Positions 33,751 to 44,013 of a DNA stretch of 64,000 nucleotides are shown here, piece after piece (position 1 is the stretch's first letter; each line of letters opens with the position of its first letter). Origin of the DNA: Opitutaceae bacterium (lineage in GTDB: Bacteria; Verrucomicrobiota; Verrucomicrobiia; Opitutales; Opitutaceae); contig JAEUHC010000014.1 in NCBI GenBank assembly GCA_016794785.1, positions 310,001 to 374,000 of the forward strand, in the 5' to 3' direction. Position numbers and translations under genes: made by a program. The notes beneath the pieces are model-generated. The model was not told the origin of the DNA, searched no databases, and saw only the letters and a program-made list of their open reading frames with translations.

Positions 33751-34407
33751 TCAATGGCCGCGATGCCCAAGATTGCCGCCAGCCAAGTGTAACGCGAAAA
33801 ATATCCCCAACATCACCACGATCACAGCGAGTAGTAGCTTGAAACCTATGCTAAGGCCGTTTCCGGTCGCTTCGAAATCAGGCGGGAGCGGGACGTTTTT
33901 TCGCTTCCGCAGTTCACGTTGCCCGTGGCGAGTCAGACCCCACGGCTTAAACACCGACAGGATCGTGGCCACGAGCAGCACAAGGATAGCTAGGCTGGCA
34001 TCAGCCAAAAGTTGTGAACCCAAACGACCTATGGTGGGCAAGGTTCCGTCCGTAACACCCGACACACGCTTCGCGGCATCCGCAACGGCGGTGAATTGGT
34101 GAAGCAGCAGGAGGATCGTGGAACCGATGGTGAGAACGAGCTTCACGGTCACCCAATAATACCTGAGCAAGCCCCATTCGGTTCCGAGTCCTTGGATAAG
34201 CCCTGTAGCAAGCGTGGCGAAACTCAGCGGGAGGATGACGAACTTACCGATCAAATTCATCGCAATGTAAGCACCGCGCACACTCTCGACTTCCCGACTA
34301 TTCAACCCGGCAATACCAAGAACTAGGAAAGCGGCCACCGCGCCGAGCCAGCCAACGGAGGCGGTAATATGCGCCGTCAATCCGATCTTGCGTAAACGCG
34401 GATTCAT
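33751..34407 (-). CDS. Integral membrane protein, CopD/DUF2269-like
   Basis: 218 residues with five hydrophobic helices (THITASVGWLGAVAAFLV-type start; NLIGKFVILPLSFATLATGL; WVTVKLVLTIGSTILLLL; LLADASLAILVLLVATILSV; FKLLLAVIVVMLGIFFAL) and conserved HIxxSVGW-like and RYYW motifs of the DUF2269/CopD-like group. Candidate histidines in helices could bind copper or haem. It is divergent from the TetR gene and shares the 159-base promoter region with it, so the TetR protein probably represses it. Confidence 0.75.
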   Translation of the reverse strand: MNPRLRKIGLTAHITASVGWLGAVAAFLVLGIAGLNSREVESVRGAYIAMNLIGKFVILPLSFATLATGLIQGLGTEWGLLRYYWVTVKLVLTIGSTILLLLHQFTAVADAAKRVSGVTDGTLPTIGRLGSQLLADASLAILVLLVATILSVFKPWGLTRHGQRELRKRKNVPLPPDFEATGNGLSIGFKLLLAVIVVMLGIFFALHLAGGNLGHRGH

Positions 34408-34523
34408 CGCTGGGACGGGTATCGGAATTGCGTATCTTCAATGGAGCGGCTCATTTCGCCCACGATGATTCGAAACGCGCATCGGCCCGGTCAACGAACT
34501 CGCACGCGCGAATGTTCGGTAAC

Positions 34524-34545
34524 GGACAAAATGCGTGATTTGTCC
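34524..34545. promoter_or_regulatory. Palindromic operator between DUF2269-like and TetR genes
   Basis: GGACAAA (34524-34530) and TTTGTCC (34539-34545), perfect 7-bp arms 8 bases apart, 22 bases upstream of the tetR-like ATG. TetR-type repressors commonly bind such sites in divergent promoters and repress both directions. Confidence 0.65.
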
Positions 34546-34566
34546 AAAAACTAGCGGGAATCAGCC

Positions 34567-35160
34567 ATGTCCAGAGCCAAGCCAGACCGTCGGATCGCGC
34601 GCACCCAGCAATCACTTCATCGGTCGCTAAACACGCTGATTTTGGAGAAGGGTTACGAGGCGACTACCATCAAAGACATCGTCTCCAATGCGAATGTCGG
34701 GCGCTCGACGTTTTACGCACACCACGGCAGCAAGGAGGGGTTGCTGCTGAGTGGACTAGAGCACCTGCGCGCGGCCCTGTTGGCACAACGAAGCGGGGCG
34801 TCTGCCGCGCCACGCGGGCAAGACATGCCCATGCTCGGTTTCAGCCGAACATTCTTTGAGCATGTGCATGAGTATCGCGATGTCCTCCAAGCTCTCCTCC
34901 AAAACGAGGGCGGACCGATCGTGACGCGCAAGATCAAGCGACTGCTCGCCGATGTGGTCCGGCACGACTTGCGCCGCGCCAAGCCAGAGGGGCGCACCGA
35001 TGAAGTTCCGCGCGAGGCGTTGATTCAGTTCACCGTGGACACATTCTTTTCTATTCTGCTGTGGTGGTTTGAGCGCAGTCCAAAACTATCCCCTGTCGAG
35101 GTGGACGCGATTTTTCGCCGGCTTGCATTGCCAGCTCTCGCTGCGGCCGGAGCGGCCTGA
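34567..35160 (+). CDS. TetR/AcrR-family regulator
   Basis: 197 residues. N-terminal HTH about residues 10-58: RIARTQQSLHRSLNTLILEK, then ATTIKDIVSNANVGRSTFYAH as the recognition helix. The remaining helical domain is a ligand-binding dimerisation domain of TetR_C-like type (FFEHVHEYRDVLQALLQNE). Expected to act on the palindrome at 34524-34545. Its ligand is unknown. Confidence 0.88.
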   Translation: MSRAKPDRRIARTQQSLHRSLNTLILEKGYEATTIKDIVSNANVGRSTFYAHHGSKEGLLLSGLEHLRAALLAQRSGASAAPRGQDMPMLGFSRTFFEHVHEYRDVLQALLQNEGGPIVTRKIKRLLADVVRHDLRRAKPEGRTDEVPREALIQFTVDTFFSILLWWFERSPKLSPVEVDAIFRRLALPALAAAGAA

Positions 35161-35208
35161 TCCGCGCGCGAGTCTTCACTCGCTCATGTCAGCTCCAATG
35201 TTTGCCGG

Positions 35209-37527
35209 CTACAGACGCACTCGCCGCAAACGAAGCGCGTTGGTGATGACGGACACCGAGCTAAGACTCATCGCGGCGCCCGCGATCATCGGACTCAACA
35301 GCACGCCAAAGAACGGATAGAGCATCCCCGCCGCCAGCGGCACGCCGAGCGCGTTGTAAATGAAGGCGAAGAAAAGATTCTGCCGGATGTTGCGCATCGT
35401 TGCGCGGGATAACCGGATCGCTTTGGCGATGCCGCGAAGATCGCCTTTGATCAGCGTGATTCCTGCGCTCTCCATAGCCACGTCCGTGCCCGTGCCCATC
35501 GCGATGCCGACATCGGCGGCGGCGAGGGCTGGCGCGTCATTGACGCCGTCACCCGCCATCGCGACGACCTCGCCGCCTTGTTTGAGCGCGTTGACCTTCT
35601 TGATTTTGTCGGCGGGTTCGACTTCGGCCTCGAATTGATCGAGGCCGAGTTTGCGCGCGACGGCTTCGGCCGTGCGTCGATTGTCGCCCGTCGCCATGAC
35701 GAGCTTCACGCCGAGTTCGTGCAGCATCGCAATGGCCTCGGCGGTGGATTCCTTGATTGGATCGGCGACGGCCAACAACCCTGCCCCCTTTCCATCTACG
35801 GCGGCGAACAGCACCGTCTTGCCGTCAGTTTGGAGGGCGTTTGCCCGTTCTTGCAGAGCGGCATCCACCGAGACGCCTTCGGCTTCGAGAAACTTCAATT
35901 TGCCAACGAGAATGTTTTTCCCCTCCGCCGTCCCGGCGACGCCGCCCGCCGTGACGGAGCGGAAATTAGTTAGTTCTGGCAAGGCCAGCTTCTTCTCTTC
36001 GGCTCCGCGCACAATGGCGGCAGCGAGCGGATGCTCCGATGACCGTTCGAGTGAAGCTGCCACCCGAAGCAGCGCGTTTTCATCAAAGCCGGCCACGGGC
36101 AAAACATCCGTCAGGCGCGGCTTTCCTTCCGTGAGTGTGCCGGTCTTGTCCACGACGAGGTAGGTCACTTTGCCGAGATGTTCGAGCGACTCGGCGTTCT
36201 TCACCAGCACGCCGGCCTGCGCGCCACGGCCGACGCCGACCATGATGGCCATCGGCGTGGCCAAGCCCAGCGCGCACGGACAGGCGATGATCAGCACCGC
36301 CACCGCGTTGACGATGGCGTAGGCGAGACGCGGCTCAGGACCGAAGAAAAACCAAATCAAAAACGTCAGCACCGCGATGACCGCGACCGCAGGCACGAAG
36401 ATACCCGAAACCTTGTCCACCAATCCTTGAACCGGAGCGCGGCTGCGCTGCGCGTCCGCGACCATCTGCACAATCCGGGAGAGCAGCGAATCCGCGCCCA
36501 CTTTGTCGGCTTTAAGGATGAACCCACCGGTGCCATTGACCGTGCCACCGGTCACGCGGTCGCCGGCCTTTTTCTCTACGGGCAGCGATTCGCCGGTGAG
36601 CATAGATTCATCGACGGACGAAGTGCCCTCCTCGATGAGGCCGTCCACAGGAACCTTTCCGCCCGGACGCACGCGCAGCCGGTCGCCGGTTTGAACTTCT
36701 GACAACGCGACCTCGGCATCGCCGGTCGCAGTGACGCGAATGGCGGTCGGCGGAGCGAGATTCAGCAGCGCCTTGATCGCGCTGGAGGTGCGTGCCCGCG
36801 CCCGGAGTTCCAGCACCTGCCCGAGCAACACCAGCACGACGATGACGGCGGCGGCTTCAAAATAAACGTCCACCATGCCGCCGTGCATCCGCATGGCCGG
36901 CGGGAATGCGTCGGGCAGGAAGAATGCGACTGCACTGTAAATCCACGCGGAGCCGACGCCGAGCGCGATCAAAGTGAACATATTCCAATGCGCGTTGCGG
37001 AACGATCGCGCGCCGCGCACGAAGAACGGCCAGCCGGCCCACCAGACCGCTGGAGTCGAAAGAAGAAATTGAATCCACCGGCTGACGGTCCCGTTGGCAA
37101 CATGGGCAAACGCCGGCACAAGGTGCGCCATCGCGAGCACGAAAACCGGCAACGCGAGGGCACCGCCGATCCACAAGCGTCGCGTCATGTCGCGCAGTTC
37201 GGAATTTTCCTCTTCGGCATCGCTTGCGCTCGCCACCTTGGGTTCGAGCGCCATGCCACAGATGGGGCACGCACCGGGATGATCCTGCTCAATCTGCGGG
37301 TGCATCGGGCAGGTGTAGATCGTCTTGCCCGCCGCAGGTGCGATCCACGCGTGATTTCGCTCCAGCGCCATGCCACACTTGGGACAGTCGTCTGGCTTGT
37401 CGCTCACCACTCCCTCGCACATCGGGCAGAAGTATTTTGCACCGGCCGGCGGCTTCACCGCTTCATGCGCGTGGTCGTGCTCTTCATGGCGGCCGGAAGC
37501 GGAGGACGGATGGTGATGGTGGTTCAT
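35209..37527 (-). CDS. copA: Cu(+)/Ag(+)-type P1B-ATPase
   Basis: 772 residues. The N-terminus is His-rich and carries two YHS-like CxxC metal-binding domains (C34/C37 with C48/C51; C73 with C87/C90 in [18 protein letters not shown]) instead of HMA domains. Transport core: TGES (about 311), CPC in [10 protein letters not shown] (about 417), DKTGTLTEG (about 459), [10 protein letters not shown] (about 660) and the late NxxxxxxN/MxxSS transmembrane residues including MSLSSVSV. The CPC and terminal MxxSS pattern define Cu(I)/Ag(I) export from cytosol to periplasm. The second gene named copA in this window (multicopper oxidase) is unrelated. Possibly regulated from the intergenic region upstream. 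Confidence 0.95.
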   Translation of the reverse strand: MNHHHHPSSASGRHEEHDHAHEAVKPPAGAKYFCPMCEGVVSDKPDDCPKCGMALERNHAWIAPAAGKTIYTCPMHPQIEQDHPGACPICGMALEPKVASASDAEEENSELRDMTRRLWIGGALALPVFVLAMAHLVPAFAHVANGTVSRWIQFLLSTPAVWWAGWPFFVRGARSFRNAHWNMFTLIALGVGSAWIYSAVAFFLPDAFPPAMRMHGGMVDVYFEAAAVIVVLVLLGQVLELRARARTSSAIKALLNLAPPTAIRVTATGDAEVALSEVQTGDRLRVRPGGKVPVDGLIEEGTSSVDESMLTGESLPVEKKAGDRVTGGTVNGTGGFILKADKVGADSLLSRIVQMVADAQRSRAPVQGLVDKVSGIFVPAVAVIAVLTFLIWFFFGPEPRLAYAIVNAVAVLIIACPCALGLATPMAIMVGVGRGAQAGVLVKNAESLEHLGKVTYLVVDKTGTLTEGKPRLTDVLPVAGFDENALLRVAASLERSSEHPLAAAIVRGAEEKKLALPELTNFRSVTAGGVAGTAEGKNILVGKLKFLEAEGVSVDAALQERANALQTDGKTVLFAAVDGKGAGLLAVADPIKESTAEAIAMLHELGVKLVMATGDNRRTAEAVARKLGLDQFEAEVEPADKIKKVNALKQGGEVVAMAGDGVNDAPALAAADVGIAMGTGTDVAMESAGITLIKGDLRGIAKAIRLSRATMRNIRQNLFFAFIYNALGVPLAAGMLYPFFGVLLSPMIAGAAMSLSSVSVITNALRLRRVRL

Positions 37528-37627
37528 GTGATTGCTGACGGAGCTGGGTCGAAACCCTTACACTTTTTCATGGTGTTACGAACGCGTGATGCGGCCGGCC
37601 TCGACGGTAGCCGCGTTGGGTGCATAA

Positions 37628-37750
37628 TTATTTTTTGAGTAGCTTGCCGATTACGACGGCGAGCAGAACCACCACCAAGGGGGCAATCACCGCCCAGACC
37701 CACATCCCTCCGCCGCCCCATCCACTCATCCATCCGTCGGTGTGATTCAT
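37628..37750 (-). CDS. 40-residue small membrane protein next to the P-ATPase
   Basis: ATG at 37750; the peptide has a Gly/Trp/Met-rich N-terminus (GWMSGWGGGGMWVWAV), one hydrophobic helix (IAPLVVVLLAVVIG) and a Lys-rich end, with TAA at 37628. Too short for routine gene callers. Such WGG/Met-rich one-helix proteins are common beside copper genes and may assist the pump or be a small chaperone. Support is composition, a start codon with plausible context and position 100 bases before the P-ATPase start. Confidence 0.6.
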   Translation of the reverse strand: MNHTDGWMSGWGGGGMWVWAVIAPLVVVLLAVVIGKLLKK

Positions 37751-37857
37751 GTGATCATGCGTTAATTTTGTTTCGTATGTTTTCGTTGCGGTGAACGGCC
37801 TTTTGCAGATTCACTGATCGAGCGCGTGCGGTGCCGGTTCTCCGCGTTGATTCGACC

Positions 37858-38640
37858 TCAATGGTGTTTGTAGAATCCGACACTTTTGATGTCGTTCCAC
37901 GAGGTCGTTTGATGGCAGAGGAAGCATTGGCTGACCTCGGCTTTTTCCATTTTAGCCACGCTCATCGACACCATCTTGAAGTGCATCATGTAGTGGCTGG
38001 GCGGTGCCTGATGGCATTGGGCGCAGGACTGCGAGCCGGGCGACGGGTGGCGGAATTCCGGAATCGTCCACTTCGCGGTAGCGTGGCATTGCGCGCAGTC
38101 GTTGCCGAGGAGGCCGCCGTGCCGGTCCTTGCTCTGATGGCAAGTCGCACAATTGAGGAGGGCTTCTTCGCGTTGTAGTTGCGGTGTGGCCGAAAACGGA
38201 GCGCCCTTCGCGCCCTGCACGAGCCACATGGCGAAGTCGTCGCGCGGTTTATCCCGCTTGTGCGGTTCGTGCTGCATCTGGTTCAGCCCGATTTGTGCGA
38301 GGGCGACATGATCCATCTTGGTCGTGCGCAGAACGCGGCCTTGGTGTTCGAGATGGCAGGCGGTGCAATAGGCGATGTCCGCGTGGAACGCGCTTGGCTG
38401 ACGTTGAAGCAGCGCCGTGTTGCCCGCATGGCAGACGATGCAGCTCTTCGCCTCGACGCCCTTCAGCGCCGAGTGGCAAGCGGCGCAGTTATTTTCCAGA
38501 AATGCGTGCGGCTGCGACAAATCGCCCGGACGCACCGCCCGCTGAACCCTGACTTGCGCACGCGGAAAATGCAGGACCGAGAGCGTCGCCGCCGCGATCC
38601 CGGCAATGATGAGCGCCATCGAGAGCACGAACTTGGTCAT
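37858..38640 (-). CDS. Seven-haem periplasmic cytochrome c
   Basis: 260 residues from an ATG at 38640 that overlaps the preceding stop (ATGA). Signal or anchor helix KFVLSMALIIAGIAAATLSV, then seven CxxCH haem sites: CAACH, CIVCH, CTACH, CATCH, CAQCH, CAQCH and CFLCH. Many further histidines can serve as distal ligands. It resembles class III/tetrahaem-duplicated cytochromes. It is the last gene of the operon 37858-43457 and would receive electrons from the membrane cytochrome-b-like protein. Acceptor in the periplasm or at the outer membrane unknown; metal ions are plausible. Confidence 0.93.
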   Translation of the reverse strand: MTKFVLSMALIIAGIAAATLSVLHFPRAQVRVQRAVRPGDLSQPHAFLENNCAACHSALKGVEAKSCIVCHAGNTALLQRQPSAFHADIAYCTACHLEHQGRVLRTTKMDHVALAQIGLNQMQHEPHKRDKPRDDFAMWLVQGAKGAPFSATPQLQREEALLNCATCHQSKDRHGGLLGNDCAQCHATAKWTIPEFRHPSPGSQSCAQCHQAPPSHYMMHFKMVSMSVAKMEKAEVSQCFLCHQTTSWNDIKSVGFYKHH

Positions 38641-39380
38641 GGGAGCCACCTCAGCCCGAAGTAAATTCCGGACGCAACGTGCGCAGCGAGCAGCGCATAG
38701 AAGACGACCGAGACAACGATGTGAACCGTCAGCGCGCCCGCAAACCAGCGCTTCAGCAGTTCATGCGTCCGAATCGAATACTCCAAATCCGCCACGCCTT
38801 CGGCGATGAGAGTGACGCGCCTGGCGGAACTTTCGGGCGCGGGCGCCGGCCCCAGCGCAGCCACGCCTGCGGACAACGACGGCTCCTTCGGGGGTTCTTT
38901 GCTATCGCTGGCGGACTTCTCAAAGACGCCCCAAGCGTAGTCCAGATCGCCCCTCGCCGTCTGCAAGAGCAGGAGCTTATCCTTCATGTCGAGGTTCACG
39001 AAGGGCGTGAGGTAGCGCAGAACAATTCCGCTCACGACGACGAGTAGCATCGCCGTGGTCAGCGCGACGCCGAGCGGGCTGGTATATTTGTGCCCCGTGT
39101 GGACGAGCGCGAGCAGCGCCCCCACAATGCCCGTGTAGATGTGAATCGACAGCCACGTCTGCAAAGAAACGTAGCGAGTGATGCGCTCCTTGAGAAAAGG
39201 GATGCGCTTCACGAAGACGTAAACCAGAGGGATAAACATGAGCACCGCCCCGGAGATTCCGAACACGGCTCCGAGGCCGCTGCCCGCAAAGCGAGGTGAG
39301 ACGTGCAGGAGGAATCCGAGCCACGCGAATACGAGCACGACAAAGACGCTGACGACGATGAAGCGCTCGCGATTTTTCAT
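38637..39380 (-). CDS. Membrane cytochrome-b-like protein with two HxxxxxxxxxxxxxH pairs
   Basis: 247 residues from an ATG at 39380 (the frame is open further up but reads into the reductase gene). About five helices: RFIVVSVFVVLVFAWLGFLL (6-25), 38-58, 74-95, 104-122 and 214-240. His80 and His94 in helix three and His220 and His234 in helix five have exactly the same 13-residue spacing, as expected for haem b ligands across a membrane. It sits between the flavin reductase and seven-haem cytochrome genes. Similar in plan to cytochrome b561/ferric-reductase-like proteins, though a specific family is not certain. Confidence 0.85.
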   Translation of the reverse strand: MKNRERFIVVSVFVVLVFAWLGFLLHVSPRFAGSGLGAVFGISGAVLMFIPLVYVFVKRIPFLKERITRYVSLQTWLSIHIYTGIVGALLALVHTGHKYTSPLGVALTTAMLLVVVSGIVLRYLTPFVNLDMKDKLLLLQTARGDLDYAWGVFEKSASDSKEPPKEPSLSAGVAALGPAPAPESSARRVTLIAEGVADLEYSIRTHELLKRWFAGALTVHIVVSVVFYALLAAHVASGIYFGLRWLP

Positions 39381-39382
39381 CG

Positions 39383-41359
39383 CTACGCCTCCACGGTCAC
39401 TTCGGTTTTCGGCTTCGCCTGGCAGGCTAGAATGACGCCGGTTTTCCTGTCGTCGTCGTCGAGTGCGTCGTCGATTGCCATATCCACCTCCCCGGCCGTC
39501 ATCTTCACTTTGCACAAACCGCAGGTGCCGACGCGGCAGGAAAACTGGATGCCGATCCCGAGGTCTTCGGAGAGTTCGAGAATGGTCTGATCCGTCCGAA
39601 TTTTGGCGGATTTATTGTTCGCCGAGAACGTGACCAGCGGGCCGGTCGCAGCGGGGGTTGGTCTCGCAGAAATTCCGGGAGTGGCGGGCGGAGGTTTCAC
39701 CGCCCCGAACGCCTCGGTCTTCAGGTTCTCAGTCGTAACTCCGATTTCCGTGAGCAGCTCTTTGATGGCATCCATCATCGTTGGTGGCCCGCAAAGTTGA
39801 ACTCGCCGCGAAGCGAGATCGGGGACCGCTCCGACGAGGAACTCTTTTGTGATGCGCCCGCGTGGCCCCTTCCAGTCCGGCGTCGGCTTCGACATCGTGA
39901 TTATGACGTGCAGCTTTGGATTGCGCAGCTCGAGCGCGGCGATGGCTTTCCCGAAAATCAAGTCGGTTGGAGAGCGGCAGCCGTAAACATAAAAAATATC
40001 ACCGGGCCACGACTGTTCGGTGAGAAACCGGGCGATGCTCATCATCGGCGTGATGCCGACCCCGGCTCCAATCAAGACGACGCTGTCCGCCTCGGTTCCG
40101 GTGAACGTAAATTTACCGACCGGGCCTCCCGCTTCGATTTCGTCCCCGACCTTGAGCAGATCGACCATGTGGCGAGAGACGGCACCGCGCTCCTCGCGCT
40201 TCACGGTCAGTTCAACGTAGTCGCGCTCGTTCGGCGACGACGAGATCGAGTATGAGCGATTCATTCGCGCCCCGCCGATCCCAAACGCGACGTTGAGAAA
40301 CTGACCAGGAGTAAATGTGAATGGCAAAGGCCCGCCACCCAGCGAGCATAGGCGGAACGTGGAAACGGACGGCGTTTCGCGCACGATGCGCTCTACACGA
40401 AGCCGCCCCGCCCACTTCGCCGTCAACGGCGCGGCTGCATTCGGCGGCGTAGCGGGAGCGGAAGAAACTCCCGGTGGTGGAGTCGATACCGCTGGTTTTT
40501 CTGCTGGCGCGGAGGGAGTCGCTTCGGGTTTTAGTGACGTTGGCGGCGGCGTTCCGATTAGCGGAGTTTTTCCGCCTGGCGGCGCGGACGGCCCCGGCCC
40601 ACCGCCCAATGGCGGCGACGATCCCGGTGGCTCAGATCCCGCGCTAGGTTCAATCCTTCCGAACAGGGCGGCGGCCCGACGCATCTTGAAGAAATACATG
40701 GCGAGCATCGCGAACGCAAAGACGACGAGCAGCGCCATCGTGAAGAGATGCAGGGGCGAGAGCCCGCGAACGCCATGCGGTGCGTCGCCCACGACGGGAG
40801 CGACGAGGCTCATCTCCCGTTTGAACCAAGCCAGCGCGACATCACGGGGCGCGCGTCCCTCCGCGAGCGCGCGGCGTGCGGCGATGCCGCTGTCGAACTG
40901 CGCCGCGCCTTCGCGCAGACGGGTCATGGCGTCGTGCATCGCGGCGTAGTCGCCGGTCCGAGTGCCGGCTTTGAGCGTGTCGAGTGCCTGCCCCATCAGC
41001 GTCGTGCCCGCGTGCATTCGCTCACCGGCCTGTTGCTCGACTTGCTTGCGCTGTTCGAGGGTGAGCGACGGCAAAGCCATCAACGTCGGGTAAAGTTCCT
41101 TTGGCGGCGGGGCGCCCATCATCCCCTTCATCATTTCGCCCATCCCTGCCATCATGTCGCCTGCGCCACCGGGCGCAGTGACGCCGCCGGCCGCGGCCGG
41201 CATTGCCCCGGCTCCCGCAGCCGCAGGGTGATGGCTGGCGTGCTCATCAGGCGACTGCGCGTTCAGACGCGGCGCCGCAAGCAGCCCGACGAGCAGCCCG
41301 AGTGCAGCCGAGGCACCGATTAAGCGCCACCGGTCGAGTGGCTGAAAGTCCGATTTCAT
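39383..41359 (-). CDS. Membrane-anchored flavin/NAD(P)H reductase with C-terminal [2Fe-2S] ferredoxin and N-terminal sensor-like domain
   Basis: 658 residues, an unusual multi-domain fusion. Signal (11-35), a Met/His-rich periplasmic helical part resembling CpxP/CnrX-type metal sensors (about 40-185, with [12 protein letters not shown]), a membrane helix (204-225), a Pro-rich linker (235-310), then a cytosolic FNR-type reductase: FAD motif RSYS (368-371), nucleotide-binding GAGVGITP (431-438), CGPPT (523-527), and plant-type [2Fe-2S] with C608, C613, C616 and C646. It would oxidise NAD(P)H in the cytosol and pass electrons to the membrane cytochrome encoded next. The stop overlaps nothing, but the start overlaps the zwf stop (ATGA). 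Confidence 0.9.
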   Translation of the reverse strand: MKSDFQPLDRWRLIGASAALGLLVGLLAAPRLNAQSPDEHASHHPAAAGAGAMPAAAGGVTAPGGAGDMMAGMGEMMKGMMGAPPPKELYPTLMALPSLTLEQRKQVEQQAGERMHAGTTLMGQALDTLKAGTRTGDYAAMHDAMTRLREGAAQFDSGIAARRALAEGRAPRDVALAWFKREMSLVAPVVGDAPHGVRGLSPLHLFTMALLVVFAFAMLAMYFFKMRRAAALFGRIEPSAGSEPPGSSPPLGGGPGPSAPPGGKTPLIGTPPPTSLKPEATPSAPAEKPAVSTPPPGVSSAPATPPNAAAPLTAKWAGRLRVERIVRETPSVSTFRLCSLGGGPLPFTFTPGQFLNVAFGIGGARMNRSYSISSSPNERDYVELTVKREERGAVSRHMVDLLKVGDEIEAGGPVGKFTFTGTEADSVVLIGAGVGITPMMSIARFLTEQSWPGDIFYVYGCRSPTDLIFGKAIAALELRNPKLHVIITMSKPTPDWKGPRGRITKEFLVGAVPDLASRRVQLCGPPTMMDAIKELLTEIGVTTENLKTEAFGAVKPPPATPGISARPTPAATGPLVTFSANNKSAKIRTDQTILELSEDLGIGIQFSCRVGTCGLCKVKMTAGEVDMAIDDALDDDDRKTGVILACQAKPKTEVTVEA

Positions 41360-42816
41360 GATTGTGGTTGGCAGCGTCCGAGCCGGCCGGGCGACTCCCG
41401 AATTGCCCGAGCATCCATCAATTCGATTCTCCGTTTCTTGCCACGAGGGAGCAGCCAGAACGGATCGTGGCAGCCACAGACACCTGTCGTCAGTTCCTCG
41501 GCCTCAGGGGGACCCCAAGTGCCGGGTTCGTAGATATGCACGGGAGTCACCGCTCCCAAGATCGGTTGAACGACCGCCCACGAAGCCTCGACGCAATCCT
41601 GACCTGCGAAGAGCGTGCCATCACCGGTCATGGCGTCGCCCAAGAGCCTCTCGTAGGCGCCCATCTCATCACCGCGCGGGTGGTTGATCACCTGAAGTTC
41701 CGTCGGATCGCCGATCAACTCCCCGCCAGGTCGCTTCACTCTCGCGCCGATGCCAATCGTTACGTCCGGGCTTAGCCGGAAGCGCACATAGTTCGCCTGG
41801 CCCGGGCACAGTTTTCCGAGCGCGGGCGGTTTGAGCATGACTAGCACCTCGGTCATTGTCGTCGGGAGGCGCTTGCCCGTCCGGACGAAGAACGGCACGC
41901 CTTTCCAGCGCGGAGAGTCGATGCGGAGCCTGGCGGCGGCGAAGGTTTCAACCTTCGAGTCGCGCGCGACGCCGTCCTCCCGGCGGTAGCCGCGGAACTG
42001 TCCGCGCACGATGTCGCCCGGGCCGAGCGGACGGATCTTCCTGAACACTTTCACCTGTTCGGCGCGGATCGACTCCTGATTCGTCTTCGTCGGCGGCTCC
42101 ATCGCGAGGAATCCAACGACTTGGAGCAGGTGGTTCTGAATCACATCGCGGATCGCACCGGACTCCTCGTAGAAACCGCCCCGCCCCTCGACGCCGAACT
42201 TCTCGGCCATCGTGACCTGCACACTCTCGACGTAGTCGCGGTTCCAGAACGGCTCGAGGAACGTGTTCGCGAAACGAAAGACCAAAATGTTCTGCACTGA
42301 TTCCTTCCCCAGATAGTGATCGATGCGGAAGACGCGTGACTCGTCGAAGACCGTGTGAAGCGTCGCGCTGAGCGCCCGCGCGGACGGGAGGTCACGGCCG
42401 AAAGGCTTCTCGACGATCACCCGCGCTCCACGGGCGCAGCCCGACCGGCCGAGCCCCCTGATCACTCCCGCGAACACGCTGGGAGGAATGGCTAGAAAGT
42501 GCAGCGGGTGCGCCGCCTGGCCGAGCGCCTGACGGAGCGCGGCGTGGGTGGCTGAAGCGCTGTAGCCGCCCCTGATGTAGCGGAGCCGCCTTTGGAGTTT
42601 CGCGAAGACCGCCGAGTCGAAGCCGTCCTGCTTTTTGACGCTCGCAAGGGCACGCGCCCGAAACTGCTCGATTGTCCACTCCGATCTCGCAACCCCAATC
42701 ACGGGCACCTTGAGATGACCCCGCCGCTCCATCGCAAAGAGCGCGGGAAAAATTTTCTTGAAGACGAGGTCGCCCGTGGCGCCGAAAAAGACGAGGGCGT
42801 CGGAGTGGAAGTTCAT
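41356..42816 (-). CDS. zwf: Glucose-6-phosphate 1-dehydrogenase
   Basis: 486 residues. N-terminal NADP-binding [10 protein letters not shown] and catalytic [10 protein letters not shown] motif with the active-site His; further conserved [13 protein letters not shown] and PYLVRTGK-like [10 protein letters not shown] segments. Produces NADPH and 6-phosphogluconolactone in the cytosol. It is unusual to find it on a metal-resistance element, directly coupled by ATGA overlaps to the gene before and to the reductase after. The simplest reason is to supply NADPH to that reductase, which is inference. Confidence 0.95.
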   Translation of the reverse strand: MNFHSDALVFFGATGDLVFKKIFPALFAMERRGHLKVPVIGVARSEWTIEQFRARALASVKKQDGFDSAVFAKLQRRLRYIRGGYSASATHAALRQALGQAAHPLHFLAIPPSVFAGVIRGLGRSGCARGARVIVEKPFGRDLPSARALSATLHTVFDESRVFRIDHYLGKESVQNILVFRFANTFLEPFWNRDYVESVQVTMAEKFGVEGRGGFYEESGAIRDVIQNHLLQVVGFLAMEPPTKTNQESIRAEQVKVFRKIRPLGPGDIVRGQFRGYRREDGVARDSKVETFAAARLRIDSPRWKGVPFFVRTGKRLPTTMTEVLVMLKPPALGKLCPGQANYVRFRLSPDVTIGIGARVKRPGGELIGDPTELQVINHPRGDEMGAYERLLGDAMTGDGTLFAGQDCVEASWAVVQPILGAVTPVHIYEPGTWGPPEAEELTTGVCGCHDPFWLLPRGKKRRIELMDARAIRESPGRLGRCQPQS

Positions 42817-43457
42817 GAGAACTGCCTTTGATTTCTGTCCGGCCCCGCAATCCCCGCTTCAAAATCCCTCCCCTTCCATTCCTCTCGCCAGAGAAACTCG
42901 AAGCAGATGCAGGCGCCGGCCGGGAGTTGGCCCGATGGTAAATCTCCGAACCAGCAACCGAAACCCGTATCGCGCGATACGAGGTCATTCGCGGTCTTGA
43001 AACCGTCGAAGACCCCGTGAATCGGCGCCGCTTTTTCTGTAATGATGCGGAGGGCTTTTCGTTGAGCGATCCGTGGCGGCTCGTGAGCGAGCTTCCACGT
43101 TACAATCATGCTGCCGGTCTTGGCGGCACGGGCAGGCGCGGACAGCAGCGTTACCCTCGTGACGAAAGGTCGCCCGAAAACCGGCCGGTGATAGATCACT
43201 TCGACCTTAGCCCCGGGCTCAAGGATCGCGGCGTTCGCCAACTGTCCATTCGCCACAAAAATTGTCCTGTCGATCAGCACGAAACTGAGTGGCTCGCTTG
43301 TATCGGTTCGGACGATTGCGACTTCCCGTGTCTGCCAATTCGCGTTCTGGACGACGCCGGCAATGCGGCGGCCCGTTCGGGGCATTGCCGCAGCCGGCGT
43401 GGGAATGCTCACGACCACGGCAAGTGTCAGCGCGAAAAGACGACAGTGCGTTGTCAC
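42813..43457 (-). CDS. Secreted protein of unknown function at the head of the zwf-reductase operon
   Basis: 214 residues from a GTG at 43457, chosen because a good signal peptide follows ([19 protein letters not shown]). A TTG at 43499 is an alternative. The N-terminal half ([61 protein letters not shown]) has an OB-fold-like beta pattern similar to DUF5666-type domains. The C-terminal 70 residues have a different character ([37 protein letters not shown]) and may come from fusion or a different frame of an older gene. Stop overlaps the zwf start (ATGA). Confidence 0.55.
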   Translation of the reverse strand: MTTHCRLFALTLAVVVSIPTPAAAMPRTGRRIAGVVQNANWQTREVAIVRTDTSEPLSFVLIDRTIFVANGQLANAAILEPGAKVEVIYHRPVFGRPFVTRVTLLSAPARAAKTGSMIVTWKLAHEPPRIAQRKALRIITEKAAPIHGVFDGFKTANDLVSRDTGFGCWFGDLPSGQLPAGACICFEFLWREEWKGRDFEAGIAGPDRNQRQFS

Positions 43458-43499
43458 GGGATTTTGTCGCGGCGCTTCAGGGAGTGATACGCAAGACAA

Positions 43500-43904
43500 T
43501 CATGGAGTCTGCGCGCCGCGCTGAACCGGGGCCAAGAGTTCGGCATCGTCCCGCTCAACCGTCTTTTCCCGCTTCATCTCCGTCGAGAGAAAGAAATTCA
43601 GGCCCGTGCGGATCACAGCGACCGCGCCGAGTTTGCCGATCTGATCCCAGTTCGGTGAGATCGCCGTGCCGAGAATATCGGCCCCGAGTTCGAACTCCAA
43701 TGCGAGCGCGAGATGCCGCGCGAGGACTAGCCGGGTCGCCGTGAAGTCAGCCGGTCTCCGCGCCACAAGCGCGCGGATGAGATGGAGGATCGCGAGGCAC
43801 ACGCCGAGCGTCACCAGCCCGGCTCCAAAAATCTCGACCCCGAGCTTCACCCAACGCACGACGACGATAATCGTGCCTTCAATGGAATCTGGCGTGGAGG
43901 CCAT
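43500..43904 (-). CDS. DUF1622 membrane protein
   Basis: 134 residues. Matches DUF1622: RLVLARHLALALEFELGADI, then SPNWDQIGKLGAVAVIRTGL and NFFLSTE at the end. Helices at about 20-45, 65-85 and 90-110. Function unknown; this family is often found near envelope or metal genes. Ends where the secreted protein gene's alternative start begins, so it probably belongs to the same operon. Confidence 0.88.
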   Translation of the reverse strand: MASTPDSIEGTIIVVVRWVKLGVEIFGAGLVTLGVCLAILHLIRALVARRPADFTATRLVLARHLALALEFELGADILGTAISPNWDQIGKLGAVAVIRTGLNFFLSTEMKREKTVERDDAELLAPVQRGAQTP

Positions 43905-44013
43905 GGCTAACCGTTTTCCTGATCAGGGAGATTCTACAGCCGCTCGCCGACGATGTCCTCCGGCGCGGAGCTGGCGCCGCGATGCGGAGGTGCGGTTTCG
44001 GTGTTGTCGATAT

